NCBI RefSeq assembly: GCF_000688295.1 | Contig: NZ_JHZF01000014.1 | Coordinates: 124,001-188,000 of the forward strand | DNA from: Pseudooceanicola nanhaiensis DSM 18065 | Lineage (GTDB): Bacteria; Pseudomonadota; Alphaproteobacteria; Rhodobacterales; Rhodobacteraceae | DNA: 64,000 nt | Reading direction: 5' to 3' | In this document: piece after piece, positions 44,639-53,060 of the stretch | Layout of the letters: each line of letters opens with the position of its first letter | How positions within the stretch are numbered: position 1 is the first letter of the stretch | Program-made: the position numbers and the translations under genes | Notes under the pieces: generated by a model | Seen by the model: only the letters and a program-made list of their open reading frames with translations | Database searches by the model: none | What the model was told of the DNA's origin: nothing

Positions 44639-45202
44639 ATGTTCATTCAGACCGAATCCACGCCGAATCCGGCGACGCTGAAGTTCCTTCCGGGCCAGAC
44701 CGTCCTGGATGCCGGCACCGCCGATTTCCCCGCCGCCGAGGCTGCGGGCCAGTCGCCCCTCGCGCAGCGTCTCTTCGCCGTGAACGGCGTGACCGGGGTC
44801 TTCTTCGGCACCGATTTCGTCACCGTGACCAAGGCCGACGCGGTCGAGTGGGACCATATCAAGCCGGCCCTGCTGGGCGCGATCATGGAGCATTTCCAGT
44901 CCGGTGAGCCGGTCATGGCCGGCGACACCCAGCCCGCCTCGGGCCATGCCGAACATACCGGCGAGGACGGCGAGATCGTCGGCCAGATCAAGGAACTGCT
45001 CGACACCCGCGTGCGTCCCGCCGTGGCGCAGGACGGGGGCGACATCACCTTCCACGGGTTCGAACGCGGCGTCGTCTACCTGCACATGCAGGGCGCCTGC
45101 GCCGGCTGCCCCTCCTCGACCCTGACGCTCAAGATGGGCATCGAGAACCTGCTGCGGCACTACATCCCCGAAGTGACCGAGGTGCGGCCGGTTGCCGTCT
45201 GA
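44639..45202 (+). CDS. NifU family Fe-S cluster carrier, NfuA-like (187 aa)
   Basis: Two domains: an N-terminal Nfu_N domain (residues 1-90: MFIQTESTPNPATLKFLPG) and a C-terminal NifU-like domain (about 110-185) with the cluster-binding CAGC motif in HMQGACAGCPSSTLTLK. It carries 4Fe-4S clusters to apo-proteins. ATG 44639 follows AGGGGCGTCAG. The Irr-type box upstream suggests repression or activation by iron status. tsaB and rimI follow with overlaps. Confidence 0.95.
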   Translation: MFIQTESTPNPATLKFLPGQTVLDAGTADFPAAEAAGQSPLAQRLFAVNGVTGVFFGTDFVTVTKADAVEWDHIKPALLGAIMEHFQSGEPVMAGDTQPASGHAEHTGEDGEIVGQIKELLDTRVRPAVAQDGGDITFHGFERGVVYLHMQGACAGCPSSTLTLKMGIENLLRHYIPEVTEVRPVAV

Positions 45203-45767
45203 GGCACTGGTCCTCGGCTTCGACACATCGGCCGCGCATTGCGCGGCCGCTTTGCTGTCCGGTGAGCGGCTGCTGGCCGCAAGGGCGGAAGAGATGGGCC
45301 GCGGGCAGGCCGAACGCCTGATCCCGCTGATCGAGGAGGTCCTGGCCGAGGCCGGTCACGGCTGGGCGGAGCTGAGCCGCATCGGCTGCGGCACGGGGCC
45401 CGGCAATTTCACCGGCATCCGCATCTCGGTCGCCGCGGCGCGCGGCCTCGCGCTGTCGCTGGGCATTCCCGCGGTCGGCGTGACGACGTTCGAGGCGATC
45501 CGCCTCGCCGATCCGGAGGCCCTCGCCGCCGTGCCCGCCCCCCGCGGGCAGGTCTACCTCGCGCGCCCCGGTGCGGCCCCGGAGCTGGTGGCGGCCGAGG
45601 ACGCCGGCGACGCCCGTTTCCCCCCGCCGCCGGCCGAGATGGCCCGCGCGATCGCCGCCGTGGCCGCCCGGTCCGCGGCCGACACCCCGCCCGCGCCGCT
45701 CTACCTGCGGGCCGCGGATGCCGCCCCGCCACGGGACGCGCCGCCGGAGATCATCGATGACCTCTGA
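45192..45767 (+). CDS. tsaB: tRNA threonylcarbamoyladenosine biosynthesis protein TsaB (191 aa)
   Basis: ASKHA-fold partner of TsaD/TsaE in t6A synthesis; TsaB itself lacks the metal-binding histidines. Signature segments VLGFDTSAAHCAAALL near the start, ERLIPLIEEVLAEAG, and GCGTGPGNFTGIRISVAAARG near residue 66. A TTG start at 45192, within the end of the NifU gene (11-base overlap), is the best option because the family motif begins 8 residues in; GAGG lies about 10 bases upstream. Function ties to the Sua5 gene at 17720-18670. Confidence 0.93.
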   Translation: MPSEALVLGFDTSAAHCAAALLSGERLLAARAEEMGRGQAERLIPLIEEVLAEAGHGWAELSRIGCGTGPGNFTGIRISVAAARGLALSLGIPAVGVTTFEAIRLADPEALAAVPAPRGQVYLARPGAAPELVAAEDAGDARFPPPPAEMARAIAAVAARSAADTPPAPLYLRAADAAPPRDAPPEIIDDL

Positions 45768-46170
45768 AGAGATGGCGGCGCTGCACGACCGATCCTTCAC
45801 CACGCCGCGCGCCTGGAGCGCGGTGGAATTCGACGCGCTCCTCGCCAGCCCCGGTGCCTTCCTCGAGACGGCAACCGAGGGCTTCCTTCTGGGCCGGGTG
45901 ATCGCGGGCGAGGCCGAGCTGCTGACGCTCGCCGTCGCGCCATCCGCGCGGCGCGCGGGGCAGGGGCGGCGTCTTCTCGCTGCCTTCGAAAGCAACGCCC
46001 GCGCGCGCGGCGCCGGCAGCGCCTTCCTGGAAGTTGCGGCCGACAACGGCCCGGCCATCGCGCTCTACGCCGGGGCCGGCTGGGAGACGCGCGGCACGCG
46101 CCGGGCCTATTACCAGCGGCCGGACGGAAGCCGCGTCGATGCCGTCGTGATGAGCAAGCCGCTTGCCTGA
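45757..46170 (+). CDS. rimI: Ribosomal-protein-alanine N-acetyltransferase RimI-like (137 aa)
   Basis: GNAT acetyltransferase for the N-terminal Ala of ribosomal protein S18 or similar substrates. The short 137-residue chain has LTLAVAPSARRAGQGRRLLA (acetyl-CoA binding motif A) near residue 65, FLEVAADNGPAIALYAGAGW near 90 and RRAYYQRPDGSRVDAVVM at the end, all typical of RimI. Its ATG lies inside the tsaB end (11-base overlap). tsaB-rimI is a standard pair. Confidence 0.92.
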   Translation: MTSEEMAALHDRSFTTPRAWSAVEFDALLASPGAFLETATEGFLLGRVIAGEAELLTLAVAPSARRAGQGRRLLAAFESNARARGAGSAFLEVAADNGPAIALYAGAGWETRGTRRAYYQRPDGSRVDAVVMSKPLA

Positions 46171-46218
46171 CGTTGCGTGGGCCCGTCCGCAAGACCCCGC
46201 AAATCCATGATTTCCCTA

Positions 46219-46264
46219 TTGACGCCGTTTTGCGGCATGGGCCTAACTTGACCATACGATCAAG
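46219..46264 (+). promoter_or_regulatory. Promoter with palindromic operator before the BMP ABC operon
   Basis: TTGACG (46219-46224) and CCTAAC (46242-46247), 17 bases apart, form a plausible promoter for the operon. CTTGACCATACGATCAAG (46247-46264) is an 18-base inverted repeat (CTTGA-N8-TCAAG, 14 of 18 positions symmetric) lying on the end of the -10 and the transcription start. A regulator binding there would repress. I cannot name it. Confidence 0.5.
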
Positions 46265-46333
46265 CGAGATCCGACCGCACAACGCGGCGGCGGCCCCAGG
46301 CGGGCCCGCCACCCAACCAACCGGGAGACCAAG

Positions 46334-47338
46334 ATGACCCTGATGACGAAATTCCTCGGCGCCGCCGCCGCCATGGCGCTCTCCGCGGGCGCCGCTCTGG
46401 CCGAGCCCGCGCTGATCTACGATCTGGGCGGCAAGTTCGACAAATCCTTCAACGAAGCGGCCTTCAACGGTGCCACCAAATGGGCCGAAGAGAACGGCGG
46501 CTCCTTCCGTGACATCGAGCTTCAGTCCGAAGCCCAGCGTGAGCAGGCGCTGCGCCGCTTCGCCGAGGCCGGCCTGAACCCGGTCATCACCACCGGCTTC
46601 GCCTTCTCGACCCCGATCGCCAACGTCGCCGCGGACTACCCGGACACCAAGTTCGTCACCATCGACGGCTACGTCGACCCCGAGGCGCATCCGAACGTGC
46701 TGTCGATCCTCTTCTCCGAGCACCAGGGCTCCTACCTCGTCGGCGTCATGGCCGGCATGGCCTCCGAATCCGGCACCGTCGGCTTCGTCGGCGGCATGGA
46801 CATCCCGCTGATCCGCAAGTTCGCCTGCGGCTACGCCCAGGGCGTGAAGGCCGTGAACCCGGATGCGACGGTGATCGCCAACATGACCGGCACCACCCCC
46901 GCCGCATGGAACGACCCGGTGAAGGGCTCGGAACTGGCCAAGGCACAGATCTCCCAGGGCGCGGACGTGATCTTCGCCGCGGCGGGCGGCACCGGCATCG
47001 GCGTGCTGCAGACCGCGGCCGACGAGGACATCCTGTCGATCGGCGTGGACAGCAACCAGAACTACCTGCACCCCGGCAAGGTCCTGACCTCCATGCTCAA
47101 GCGCGTGGACGTGGCCGTGGCCGACGCGATGGCGGCCGGTGAAGACCTCGAGACCGGCGTGAAGGTGCTGGGCCTTGCCGAGGACGGCGTGGGTGTCGCG
47201 ATCGACGACAACAACGCGGAGCTCGTCTCGGGCGACATGACCACCGCCGTGGAAGAGGCGAAAGCCAAGATCATCGCGGGCGACACCGAGGTGCACGACT
47301 ACACCGCGGACGATTCCTGCCCGGCGCTGACGTTCTGA
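46334..47338 (+). CDS. BMP family ABC transporter substrate-binding protein (334 aa)
   Basis: Periplasmic binding protein of the Bmp/PnrA family, which binds purine nucleosides or related compounds. A signal peptide (FLGAAAAMALSAGAALAE) is followed by the family start ALIYDLGGKFDKSFNEAAF, DTKFVTIDGYVDPEAHPNVL, GFVGGMDIPLIRKFACGYAQ and GGTGIGVLQTAADEDILSIG. It differs from lipoprotein PnrA in lacking a lipobox. The ATPase and two permeases follow, and a guanine deaminase is 5.7 kb downstream, pointing to purine uptake. Confidence 0.94.
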   Translation: MTLMTKFLGAAAAMALSAGAALAEPALIYDLGGKFDKSFNEAAFNGATKWAEENGGSFRDIELQSEAQREQALRRFAEAGLNPVITTGFAFSTPIANVAADYPDTKFVTIDGYVDPEAHPNVLSILFSEHQGSYLVGVMAGMASESGTVGFVGGMDIPLIRKFACGYAQGVKAVNPDATVIANMTGTTPAAWNDPVKGSELAKAQISQGADVIFAAAGGTGIGVLQTAADEDILSIGVDSNQNYLHPGKVLTSMLKRVDVAVADAMAAGEDLETGVKVLGLAEDGVGVAIDDNNAELVSGDMTTAVEEAKAKIIAGDTEVHDYTADDSCPALTF

Positions 47339-47343
47339 TCTGT

Positions 47344-47404
47344 TCCGGGGCGGCGCACCCGCCCCGGACCCACCCCCCTACGAGGCCGCGTGGCGCGCGG
47401 CCTC
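47344..47404 (+). terminator. Tandem hairpins after the BMP gene
   Basis: First stem TCCGGGGCGG (47344-47353) with CCGCCCCGGA (47359-47368), loop CGCAC. Second stem GAGGCCGCG (47382-47390) with CGCGGCCTC (47396-47404), loop TGGCG. No T tract. They sit between the abundant binding-protein gene and the ATPase gene, as the urtA hairpin does. Confidence 0.55.
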
Positions 47405-47432
47405 TGCCTGTTCCACAGGAGCCATTCACGCC

Positions 47433-49043
47433 ATGACCGAGCAAGCCCCCGCGATCGAGCTCAAGGGTATATCCAAGGCCTTCGGCCCGGTGCAGGCCAA
47501 CAAGGACATCTCGATCCGCGTCATGCCGGGCACGATCCACGGCATCATCGGCGAGAACGGCGCGGGCAAGTCCACGCTGATGTCGATCCTCTACGGCTTC
47601 TACAAGGCCGACCGGGGCGAGATCTTCATCTCCGGCAGGAAGACCGAGATCCCCGACAGCCAGGCCGCCATTGCCGCCGGCATCGGCATGGTCTTCCAGC
47701 ACTTCAAGCTGGTCGAGAACTTCACCGTCGTCGAGAACGTGATCCTCGGCGCCGAGGACGGCGCCATGCTGCGCCCCTCGATCTCCAAGGCCCGCAAGTC
47801 GCTGAAATCGCTGGCCGAGGAATACGAGCTGAACGTCGACCCCGACGCCCTGATCGAGCATCTCTCCGTCGGCCACCAGCAGCGGGTCGAGATCCTCAAG
47901 GCGCTCTACCGGCAGGCCGACATCCTCATCCTGGACGAGCCGACGGGGGTGCTGACCCCTGCCGAGGCCGACCACCTCTTCCGCATCCTCGACAACCTCC
48001 GGGCCGAGGGGAAGACGATCATCCTCATCACCCACAAGCTGCGCGAGATCATGGAGATCACCGACACGGTGAGCGTGATGCGCCGCGGCGAGATGACCGC
48101 CACCGTCAAGACCGCCGAGACCTCGCCCGAGGAGCTGGCCGAGCTGATGGTGGGCCGCAAGGTCCTTCTGCGCGTCGACAAGAAGCCCGCGACGCCGGGC
48201 GACGTGGTGCTCTCGGTCGACGACCTGAAGGTGACCGACGACAAGGGCGTGCACCGCGTGAAGGGCGTGAGCTTCGAGATCCGCAAGGGCGAGATCCTCG
48301 GCATCGCGGGCGTCGCCGGCAACGGCCAGTCCGAGCTGATGGAGGTGCTGGGCGGCATCGCGCAGGGCACCGGCACCATCACGATGAACGGCAGGACCAT
48401 CGCGCTCGCCGGACGTGACAGCGACGGGCAGGCCCGCCGCCGCGCGGGCATCGCGCATGTGCCGGAGGACCGGCAGCGCGAAGGGCTCATCATGGATTAC
48501 GGCGCCTGGGAGAACGTGGTCTTCGGCTATCACCTCGACCCCAAGTGGCAGTCGGGGTTCCTGATGAGGAACACGGCCATCGTCGAGGAAGCGCAGGGCA
48601 AGATGGAGCGCTTCGACGTGCGCCCGCCGAACCCGAAACTCGCGGCCAAGAACTTCTCGGGCGGGAACCAGCAGAAGATCGTTCTGGCCCGCGAGATCGA
48701 GCAGAACCCCGACCTCTTGCTGGTCGGCCAGCCGACCCGCGGCGTGGACATCGGGGCCATCGAGTTCATCCACCAGGAGATCATCCGCCTTCGCGACCAG
48801 GGCGCCGCGGTGCTGCTGGTCTCGGTCGAGCTGGACGAGATCATGGCGCTGTCGGACCGGATCGCGGTGATGTTCGACGGCAGGATCATGGGCTTCCGCG
48901 ATCCCGCCGAGACGAACGAGCGCGAGCTTGGCCTGCTGATGGCCGGGATCGAGGGGGAGGTGGACGGCGACGAATGGCAGGCCATCGACCGGCAGCTCGA
49001 ACGGAAAGAGGCCGAAGAGGCCCGGGAAGCGGGGGACGCATGA
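47433..49043 (+). CDS. ABC transporter ATP-binding protein, nucleoside/sugar type (536 aa)
   Basis: Double ATP-binding protein (two ABC cassettes in one chain) of the YufO/RbsA type, partner of BMP binding proteins. First cassette: GENGAGKSTLMSILYGF near residue 40, LSVGHQQRVEILKALY near 145, ILDEPTGVLTPAEADH near 168. Second cassette: GVAGNGQSELMEVLGG near 292 (degenerate Walker A, as usual), NFSGGNQQKIVLAREIE near 408 and VGQPTRGVDIGAIEF near 432. The C-terminus ends with an acidic tail. Start 47433 follows AGGAGCC. Confidence 0.95.
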   Translation: MTEQAPAIELKGISKAFGPVQANKDISIRVMPGTIHGIIGENGAGKSTLMSILYGFYKADRGEIFISGRKTEIPDSQAAIAAGIGMVFQHFKLVENFTVVENVILGAEDGAMLRPSISKARKSLKSLAEEYELNVDPDALIEHLSVGHQQRVEILKALYRQADILILDEPTGVLTPAEADHLFRILDNLRAEGKTIILITHKLREIMEITDTVSVMRRGEMTATVKTAETSPEELAELMVGRKVLLRVDKKPATPGDVVLSVDDLKVTDDKGVHRVKGVSFEIRKGEILGIAGVAGNGQSELMEVLGGIAQGTGTITMNGRTIALAGRDSDGQARRRAGIAHVPEDRQREGLIMDYGAWENVVFGYHLDPKWQSGFLMRNTAIVEEAQGKMERFDVRPPNPKLAAKNFSGGNQQKIVLAREIEQNPDLLLVGQPTRGVDIGAIEFIHQEIIRLRDQGAAVLLVSVELDEIMALSDRIAVMFDGRIMGFRDPAETNERELGLLMAGIEGEVDGDEWQAIDRQLERKEAEEAREAGDA

Positions 49044-49156
49044 GCAGGGAAATGCAACAGGGGGCGGCGCCCGACTGCCGGGCGGGCGCCACGGGCCGTG
49101 CAGAAACCTCGGGCCGAGGGCCTGTGCGTGACAGCGACATCCGGAGGGCCGCCTGA
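49040..49156 (+). CDS. 38-residue ORF bridging ATPase and permease genes
   Basis: Begins MSREMQQGAAPDCRAG and ends DIRRAA. Its ATG overlaps the ATPase stop (ATGA) and its TGA overlaps the ATG of the permease (TGATG at 49154-49158). This links the two genes by continuous translation. The composition is polar (Arg, Gly, Ala) with no membrane helix. It may be a coupling device with no product function; no homologue is recognised. Confidence 0.4.
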   Translation: MSREMQQGAAPDCRAGATGRAETSGRGPVRDSDIRRAA

Positions 49157-50250
49157 TGGAACGGATGCCGGCCTGGGCCGACGTGGTCCTGATCCCGCTG
49201 ATCTCGCTGCTCCTGGCCGCGATCCTCTCGGCCCTCGTGATCCTCGCCATCGGCGAGAACCCGGTCGAGGCCTTCAACCTCATGGTCGAGGGCGCGCTGA
49301 TGCGCTCCGCCGGCTGGGGCTACACGCTCTATTACGCGACGAACTTCATCTTCACCGGCCTCGCAGTGGCCGTCGCCTTCCACGCGAGGATGTTCAACAT
49401 CGGCGGCGAGGGGCAGGCGATGCTGGGCGGCCTCGGCGTCGCGCTCGTCTCGCTCTACATCCCCTGGCCGCACTGGTCGCTGGCGCTTCTGGGCTCCTGC
49501 GTGGGCGCCGCGCTCTTCGGGGCGGCCTGGGCCTTCATCCCGGCCTACCTGCAGGCCAAGCGGGGCAGCCACATCGTCATCACGACGATCATGTTCAACT
49601 TCATCGCCGCGGCGCTGCTGAACTACGTGCTGGTCAGCCTGCTGAAACCCGTGGGCGCGATGGACCCGGCCTCGGCCAACTTCCCGGCCGCCACGCATCT
49701 GCCGACCTTCCAGGACATGTTCGCCACCGCCGAGAACCCGCTCTTCCGCGGCGCGCCGGCGAACGTCACCTTCTTCATCGCGCTGGCCGCCTGCCTCTTC
49801 GTCTGGCTGCTGATCTGGCGCACCCGTCTGGGCTATGAAATCCGGGCGCAGGGCTTCTCGGAATCCGCCGCGAAATACGCCGGGATCTCGCCCGCGCGGA
49901 TCATCATCATCGCGATGCTGATCTCGGGCGCGCTGGCGGGCATGATGGGCGTGAACACCGCGCAGGGCGAGGCGGAACGCCTGGTCCTGAACTCCACCGA
50001 GGGCGCGGGCTTCATCGGCATCGCGGTGGCGCTGATGGGGCGGAACCATCCGCTGGGCGTGCTGCTGGCCGCGATCCTCTTCGGCTTCCTCTACCAGGGC
50101 GGGGCCGAGCTGGCGCTCTGGACGAACATTCCGCGCGAGCTGATCGTGGTGATCCAGGCGCTGGTGATCCTGTTCACCGGGGCGCTCGACAACATGGTCA
50201 GGATGCCGCTGGAGCGCATCTTCATGGCGCTGAACCGGAAGGGGGCCTGA
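49156..50250 (+). CDS. ABC transporter permease, BMP operon (364 aa)
   Basis: Polytopic inner-membrane permease of the BPD_transp_2 (LivH/YufP-like) class. Family segments: VAVAFHARMFNIGGEGQAML near residue 72, VITTIMFNFIAAALLNYVL near 140, and AGISPARIIIIAMLISGALA near 240. Eight to ten hydrophobic segments. Start overlaps the 38-residue ORF; pairs with the permease at 50322. Confidence 0.94.
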   Translation: MERMPAWADVVLIPLISLLLAAILSALVILAIGENPVEAFNLMVEGALMRSAGWGYTLYYATNFIFTGLAVAVAFHARMFNIGGEGQAMLGGLGVALVSLYIPWPHWSLALLGSCVGAALFGAAWAFIPAYLQAKRGSHIVITTIMFNFIAAALLNYVLVSLLKPVGAMDPASANFPAATHLPTFQDMFATAENPLFRGAPANVTFFIALAACLFVWLLIWRTRLGYEIRAQGFSESAAKYAGISPARIIIIAMLISGALAGMMGVNTAQGEAERLVLNSTEGAGFIGIAVALMGRNHPLGVLLAAILFGFLYQGGAELALWTNIPRELIVVIQALVILFTGALDNMVRMPLERIFMALNRKGA

Positions 50251-50252
50251 GC

Positions 50253-50318
50253 ATGGACCACCTTCCCGGCGTCCGCACCGTCCTAACCGTCCTCAATCCC
50301 GCGACGGCGAGGAGCTGA
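50253..50318 (+). other. Short ORF between the two permeases (21 codons)
   Basis: ATG 50253 opens a 21-codon frame (MDHLPGVRTVLTVLNPATAR then Ser) ending 3 bases before the ATG of the next permease. The AGGAG for the permease lies inside it. It could be an accidental frame or a translational coupler, like the 38-residue ORF one gene earlier. Confidence 0.25.
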
Positions 50319-50321
50319 CCC

Positions 50322-51290
50322 ATGGATTTCGCAACTCTCCTCCAGGTCCTCGATTCGACCATCCGCCTCGGCACGCCGCTGCTCTTTGCCTGCCTCGCCG
50401 GGCTCTTCTCGGAGCGCGCGGGCATCTTCGACATCGGGCTCGAGGGCAAGATGCTGATGTCGGCCTTCTTCTCGGCCGCCATCGCCTTCACCACCGGCTC
50501 CGTCTGGATCGGCCTGCTCGCGGGCATCGCCTCGTCCATGGTGCTCTCGGCGATCCACGGGCTCGCCTCGATCACCTTCAGGGGCAACCAGCTGATCTCG
50601 GGGGTGGCGATCAACTTCCTCGCCGCCGGGATGACGGTCCTGATCGCGCAGGACTGGTTCTCGCAGGGTGGCCGGACGCCATCCCTTGTCGGAAACGCAA
50701 GGTTCGAGCCGGTCACCCTGCCGGGGGCCGAGGCGCTGCGCGACGTGCCGCTGCTGGGGCCGATCTATTACGAGGTCATCTCGGGCCACACGATCCTCGT
50801 CTATCTCGCCTTCCTCTGCGTGCCGGCGACGTGGTGGGTCCTCTTCCGCACCCGCTTCGGCCTGCGGCTGCGCGCGGTCGGCGAGAACCCGGCGGCGGTG
50901 GACACGGCGGGCGTCTCGGTCGTCGGCCTGCGCTACGCGGCGGTGGCGATCTGCGGGCTGCTCTGCGGCTTCGCGGGGGCATACCTCTCGACCGCGCTGC
51001 AGGCGGGCTTCGTGAAGGACATGTCGGCGGGGCGCGGCTACATCGCGCTGGCGGCGCTGATCTTCGCCAAGTGGCGGCCGTGGTATGCGCTCTTCTCCAC
51101 CATGCTCTTCGGCTTCCTTCAGGCGCTGGCGCTGCGCCCCGACCTGATCGAGAGGGCGATCGGCGTGAAGGTGCAGGTGCAGCTGCTGGACGCCATGCCC
51201 TACATCCTGACGGTCGTGATCCTCGCCGGGTTCGTGGGCAAGGCGATCCCGCCGCGGGCAGGCGGTCAGCCCTACGTCAAGGAGCGCTGA
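50322..51290 (+). CDS. ABC transporter permease, BMP operon (322 aa)
   Basis: Second permease of the nucleoside-type transporter (YufQ-like). LAGLFSERAGIFDIGLEGKM near residue 25, ITFRGNQLISGVAINFLAAG near 85, and RTRFGLRLRAVGENPAAVD near 175 (the cytoplasmic coupling loop) are typical. It has about eight hydrophobic segments. AGGAGCTGACCC before ATG 50322 is a good ribosome-binding site. Confidence 0.94.
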   Translation: MDFATLLQVLDSTIRLGTPLLFACLAGLFSERAGIFDIGLEGKMLMSAFFSAAIAFTTGSVWIGLLAGIASSMVLSAIHGLASITFRGNQLISGVAINFLAAGMTVLIAQDWFSQGGRTPSLVGNARFEPVTLPGAEALRDVPLLGPIYYEVISGHTILVYLAFLCVPATWWVLFRTRFGLRLRAVGENPAAVDTAGVSVVGLRYAAVAICGLLCGFAGAYLSTALQAGFVKDMSAGRGYIALAALIFAKWRPWYALFSTMLFGFLQALALRPDLIERAIGVKVQVQLLDAMPYILTVVILAGFVGKAIPPRAGGQPYVKER

Positions 51291-51390
51291 GGCGGCGGCT
51301 GTGGCGCGCCTGCGAAGGTCCGCGCAAAACGCGCGGACCCGCCGCTCAGCCCCGTTGCGGCAGCGCGGCAAAGCGGCGTAGGTAAAGGGC

Positions 51391-52308
51391 ATGCAGATCT
51401 ACCTTCCGATAGCCGAGGTTTCCGTGAATTTCTTCACGCTGCTCGGCATCGGCGGGATCGTCGGCATCCTCTCGGGCATGTTCGGCGTGGGCGGAGGTTT
51501 CCTCATCACGCCGCTGCTGTTCCTTGCCGGGATCCCCTCGGCCGTGGCGGTGGCGACCAGCGCGAACCAGATCGTGGCCTCGTCCTTCTCGGGCCTGCTG
51601 GCGCATCTCAGGCGCAAGACCGTGGACATCCGCATGGGGCTGATGCTGCTCGTCGGCGGGCTGATCGGGTCGGCCGCCGGGGTCTATGTGTTCAACCTGC
51701 TGAAGGAGCTCGGTCAGGTCGATCTGCTGGTCCGGCTCTGCTACGTCTTCTTCCTCGGCATCGTCGGCGCGCTGATGCTGATCGAATCCCTGCGCGCGCT
51801 GCGCCGCGCCCGCGGGCAGGCCGGACCGGCCAAGCCCCGGCGCCAGCGCAACTGGGTCCACACCTGGCCCGGCAAGATGCGGTTCCGGACCTCGCAGCTC
51901 TATATCTCGACGATCCCGGTGATCCTGATCGGCCTGTCCGTCGGGGTGCTGGCGGCGATCATGGGCGTGGGCGGCGGGTTCATCATGGTCCCGGCGATGA
52001 TCTACATCCTCGGCATGCCGACCAAGGTGGTCGTGGGCACCTCGCTGTTCCAGATCATCTTCGTCACCGCCTTCACGACCCTGCTGCATGCCGTCACCAG
52101 CCACACGGTCGACCTGATGCTGGCGCTCGTGCTGATCGTCGGCGGCGTCGTGGGCGCGCAGATCGGCACCCGGATCGGGCTGCGGCTGAAGGCCGAGCAG
52201 CTGCGCGTCCTGCTGGCAAGCCTCGTGCTGCTGGTCTGCGGCAAGCTGGCGCTGGAACTCTTCGTCCGGCCCGACGAGCTCTATGTCATCGGCGGGGTCG
52301 GCGGATGA
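51391..52308 (+). CDS. TSUP / TauE-SafE family transporter (305 aa)
   Basis: Membrane exporter or importer of sulphur-containing organic anions (TSUP family). Two repeated halves are each marked by G-x-G-G-G-F: GMFGVGGGFLITPLLFLAG near residue 30 and IMGVGGGFIMVPAMIYILG near 190, with conserved Ser/Thr-Asn region ATSANQIVASSFSG. The stop overlaps the ATG of the TIGR02186 gene (ATGA), a pairing common in Rhodobacterales. No sulphur-metabolism gene is adjacent, so the substrate is not known. Confidence 0.92.
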   Translation: MQIYLPIAEVSVNFFTLLGIGGIVGILSGMFGVGGGFLITPLLFLAGIPSAVAVATSANQIVASSFSGLLAHLRRKTVDIRMGLMLLVGGLIGSAAGVYVFNLLKELGQVDLLVRLCYVFFLGIVGALMLIESLRALRRARGQAGPAKPRRQRNWVHTWPGKMRFRTSQLYISTIPVILIGLSVGVLAAIMGVGGGFIMVPAMIYILGMPTKVVVGTSLFQIIFVTAFTTLLHAVTSHTVDLMLALVLIVGGVVGAQIGTRIGLRLKAEQLRVLLASLVLLVCGKLALELFVRPDELYVIGGVGG

Positions 52309-53060
52309 TCCGGGCCGCGCTGATCCTGATGAGCACGCTCTGGGCCACGCTGGCGGCGGCGCAGGAAGAGGTCGTGCTGGGCCTGTCGCAGAACCGGGTG
52401 CAGATCAACGCGCGGTTCGACGGGTCCGAGATCCTGATCTTCGGCGCCGTGAAACGCGAGACGCCGATCCCCGAGACCCCGCTCGAGGTCATCGTCACCG
52501 TCGCCGGCCCCTCGACCCCGGTGACCGTGCACCGCAAGGATCGGGTCTTCGGCATCTGGGTCAACGCGGAATCGGTCGAGATCGACCGGGCGCCCAGCTT
52601 CTACGCCGTCGCCGCCTCGGGGCCGATCACCGACGTGCTCAGCCATACCGAGGACCTGCGCCATTCGGTGACCGTGCCGCGGGCCGTCCGCTCGGTCGGG
52701 TCCGAGGCGCGGGACCCGGTGGCCTTCACCGTCGCGCTGATCCGCATCCGGCGTGACGAGGGCATCTATGCCACCCTGCCGGGCGCGGTGGAGGTCGATC
52801 AGCAGACGCTGTTCGACACATCGATCGCGCTGCCCGCCAACCTGATCGAGGGGGCCTATGCGGTCCGTGTCCTGCTGATGCGCGACAAGCAGGTGGTGTC
52901 GGAATTCGAGACCGCCATCGAGGTGCACAAGGTCGGGCTGGAGCGCTGGCTCTACAACCTCGCGCAGGACCACGCGCTGCTCTATGGCCTGCTGTCTCTG
53001 GTGATCGCCGTGGCGGCGGGCTGGCTGGCCTCCACCGTGTTCCGGCTGCTGCGCGGCTAG
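52305..53060 (+). CDS. TIGR02186 family membrane-anchored protein (251 aa)
   Basis: An N-terminal signal/anchor (ALILMSTLWATLAAAQEE), a ~200-residue beta-rich periplasmic domain (LSQNRVQINARFDGSEILIFG, VTVHRKDRVFGIWVNAESVE) and a C-terminal membrane helix (LLSLVIAVAAGWLASTVFRL). This is the TIGR02186 layout, found almost only in Rhodobacterales and nearly always next to a TSUP gene, so it is probably the transporter's accessory protein. The TAG stop shares the palindrome CTAG with the stop of the convergent gene. Confidence 0.9.
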   Translation: MIRAALILMSTLWATLAAAQEEVVLGLSQNRVQINARFDGSEILIFGAVKRETPIPETPLEVIVTVAGPSTPVTVHRKDRVFGIWVNAESVEIDRAPSFYAVAASGPITDVLSHTEDLRHSVTVPRAVRSVGSEARDPVAFTVALIRIRRDEGIYATLPGAVEVDQQTLFDTSIALPANLIEGAYAVRVLLMRDKQVVSEFETAIEVHKVGLERWLYNLAQDHALLYGLLSLVIAVAAGWLASTVFRLLRG

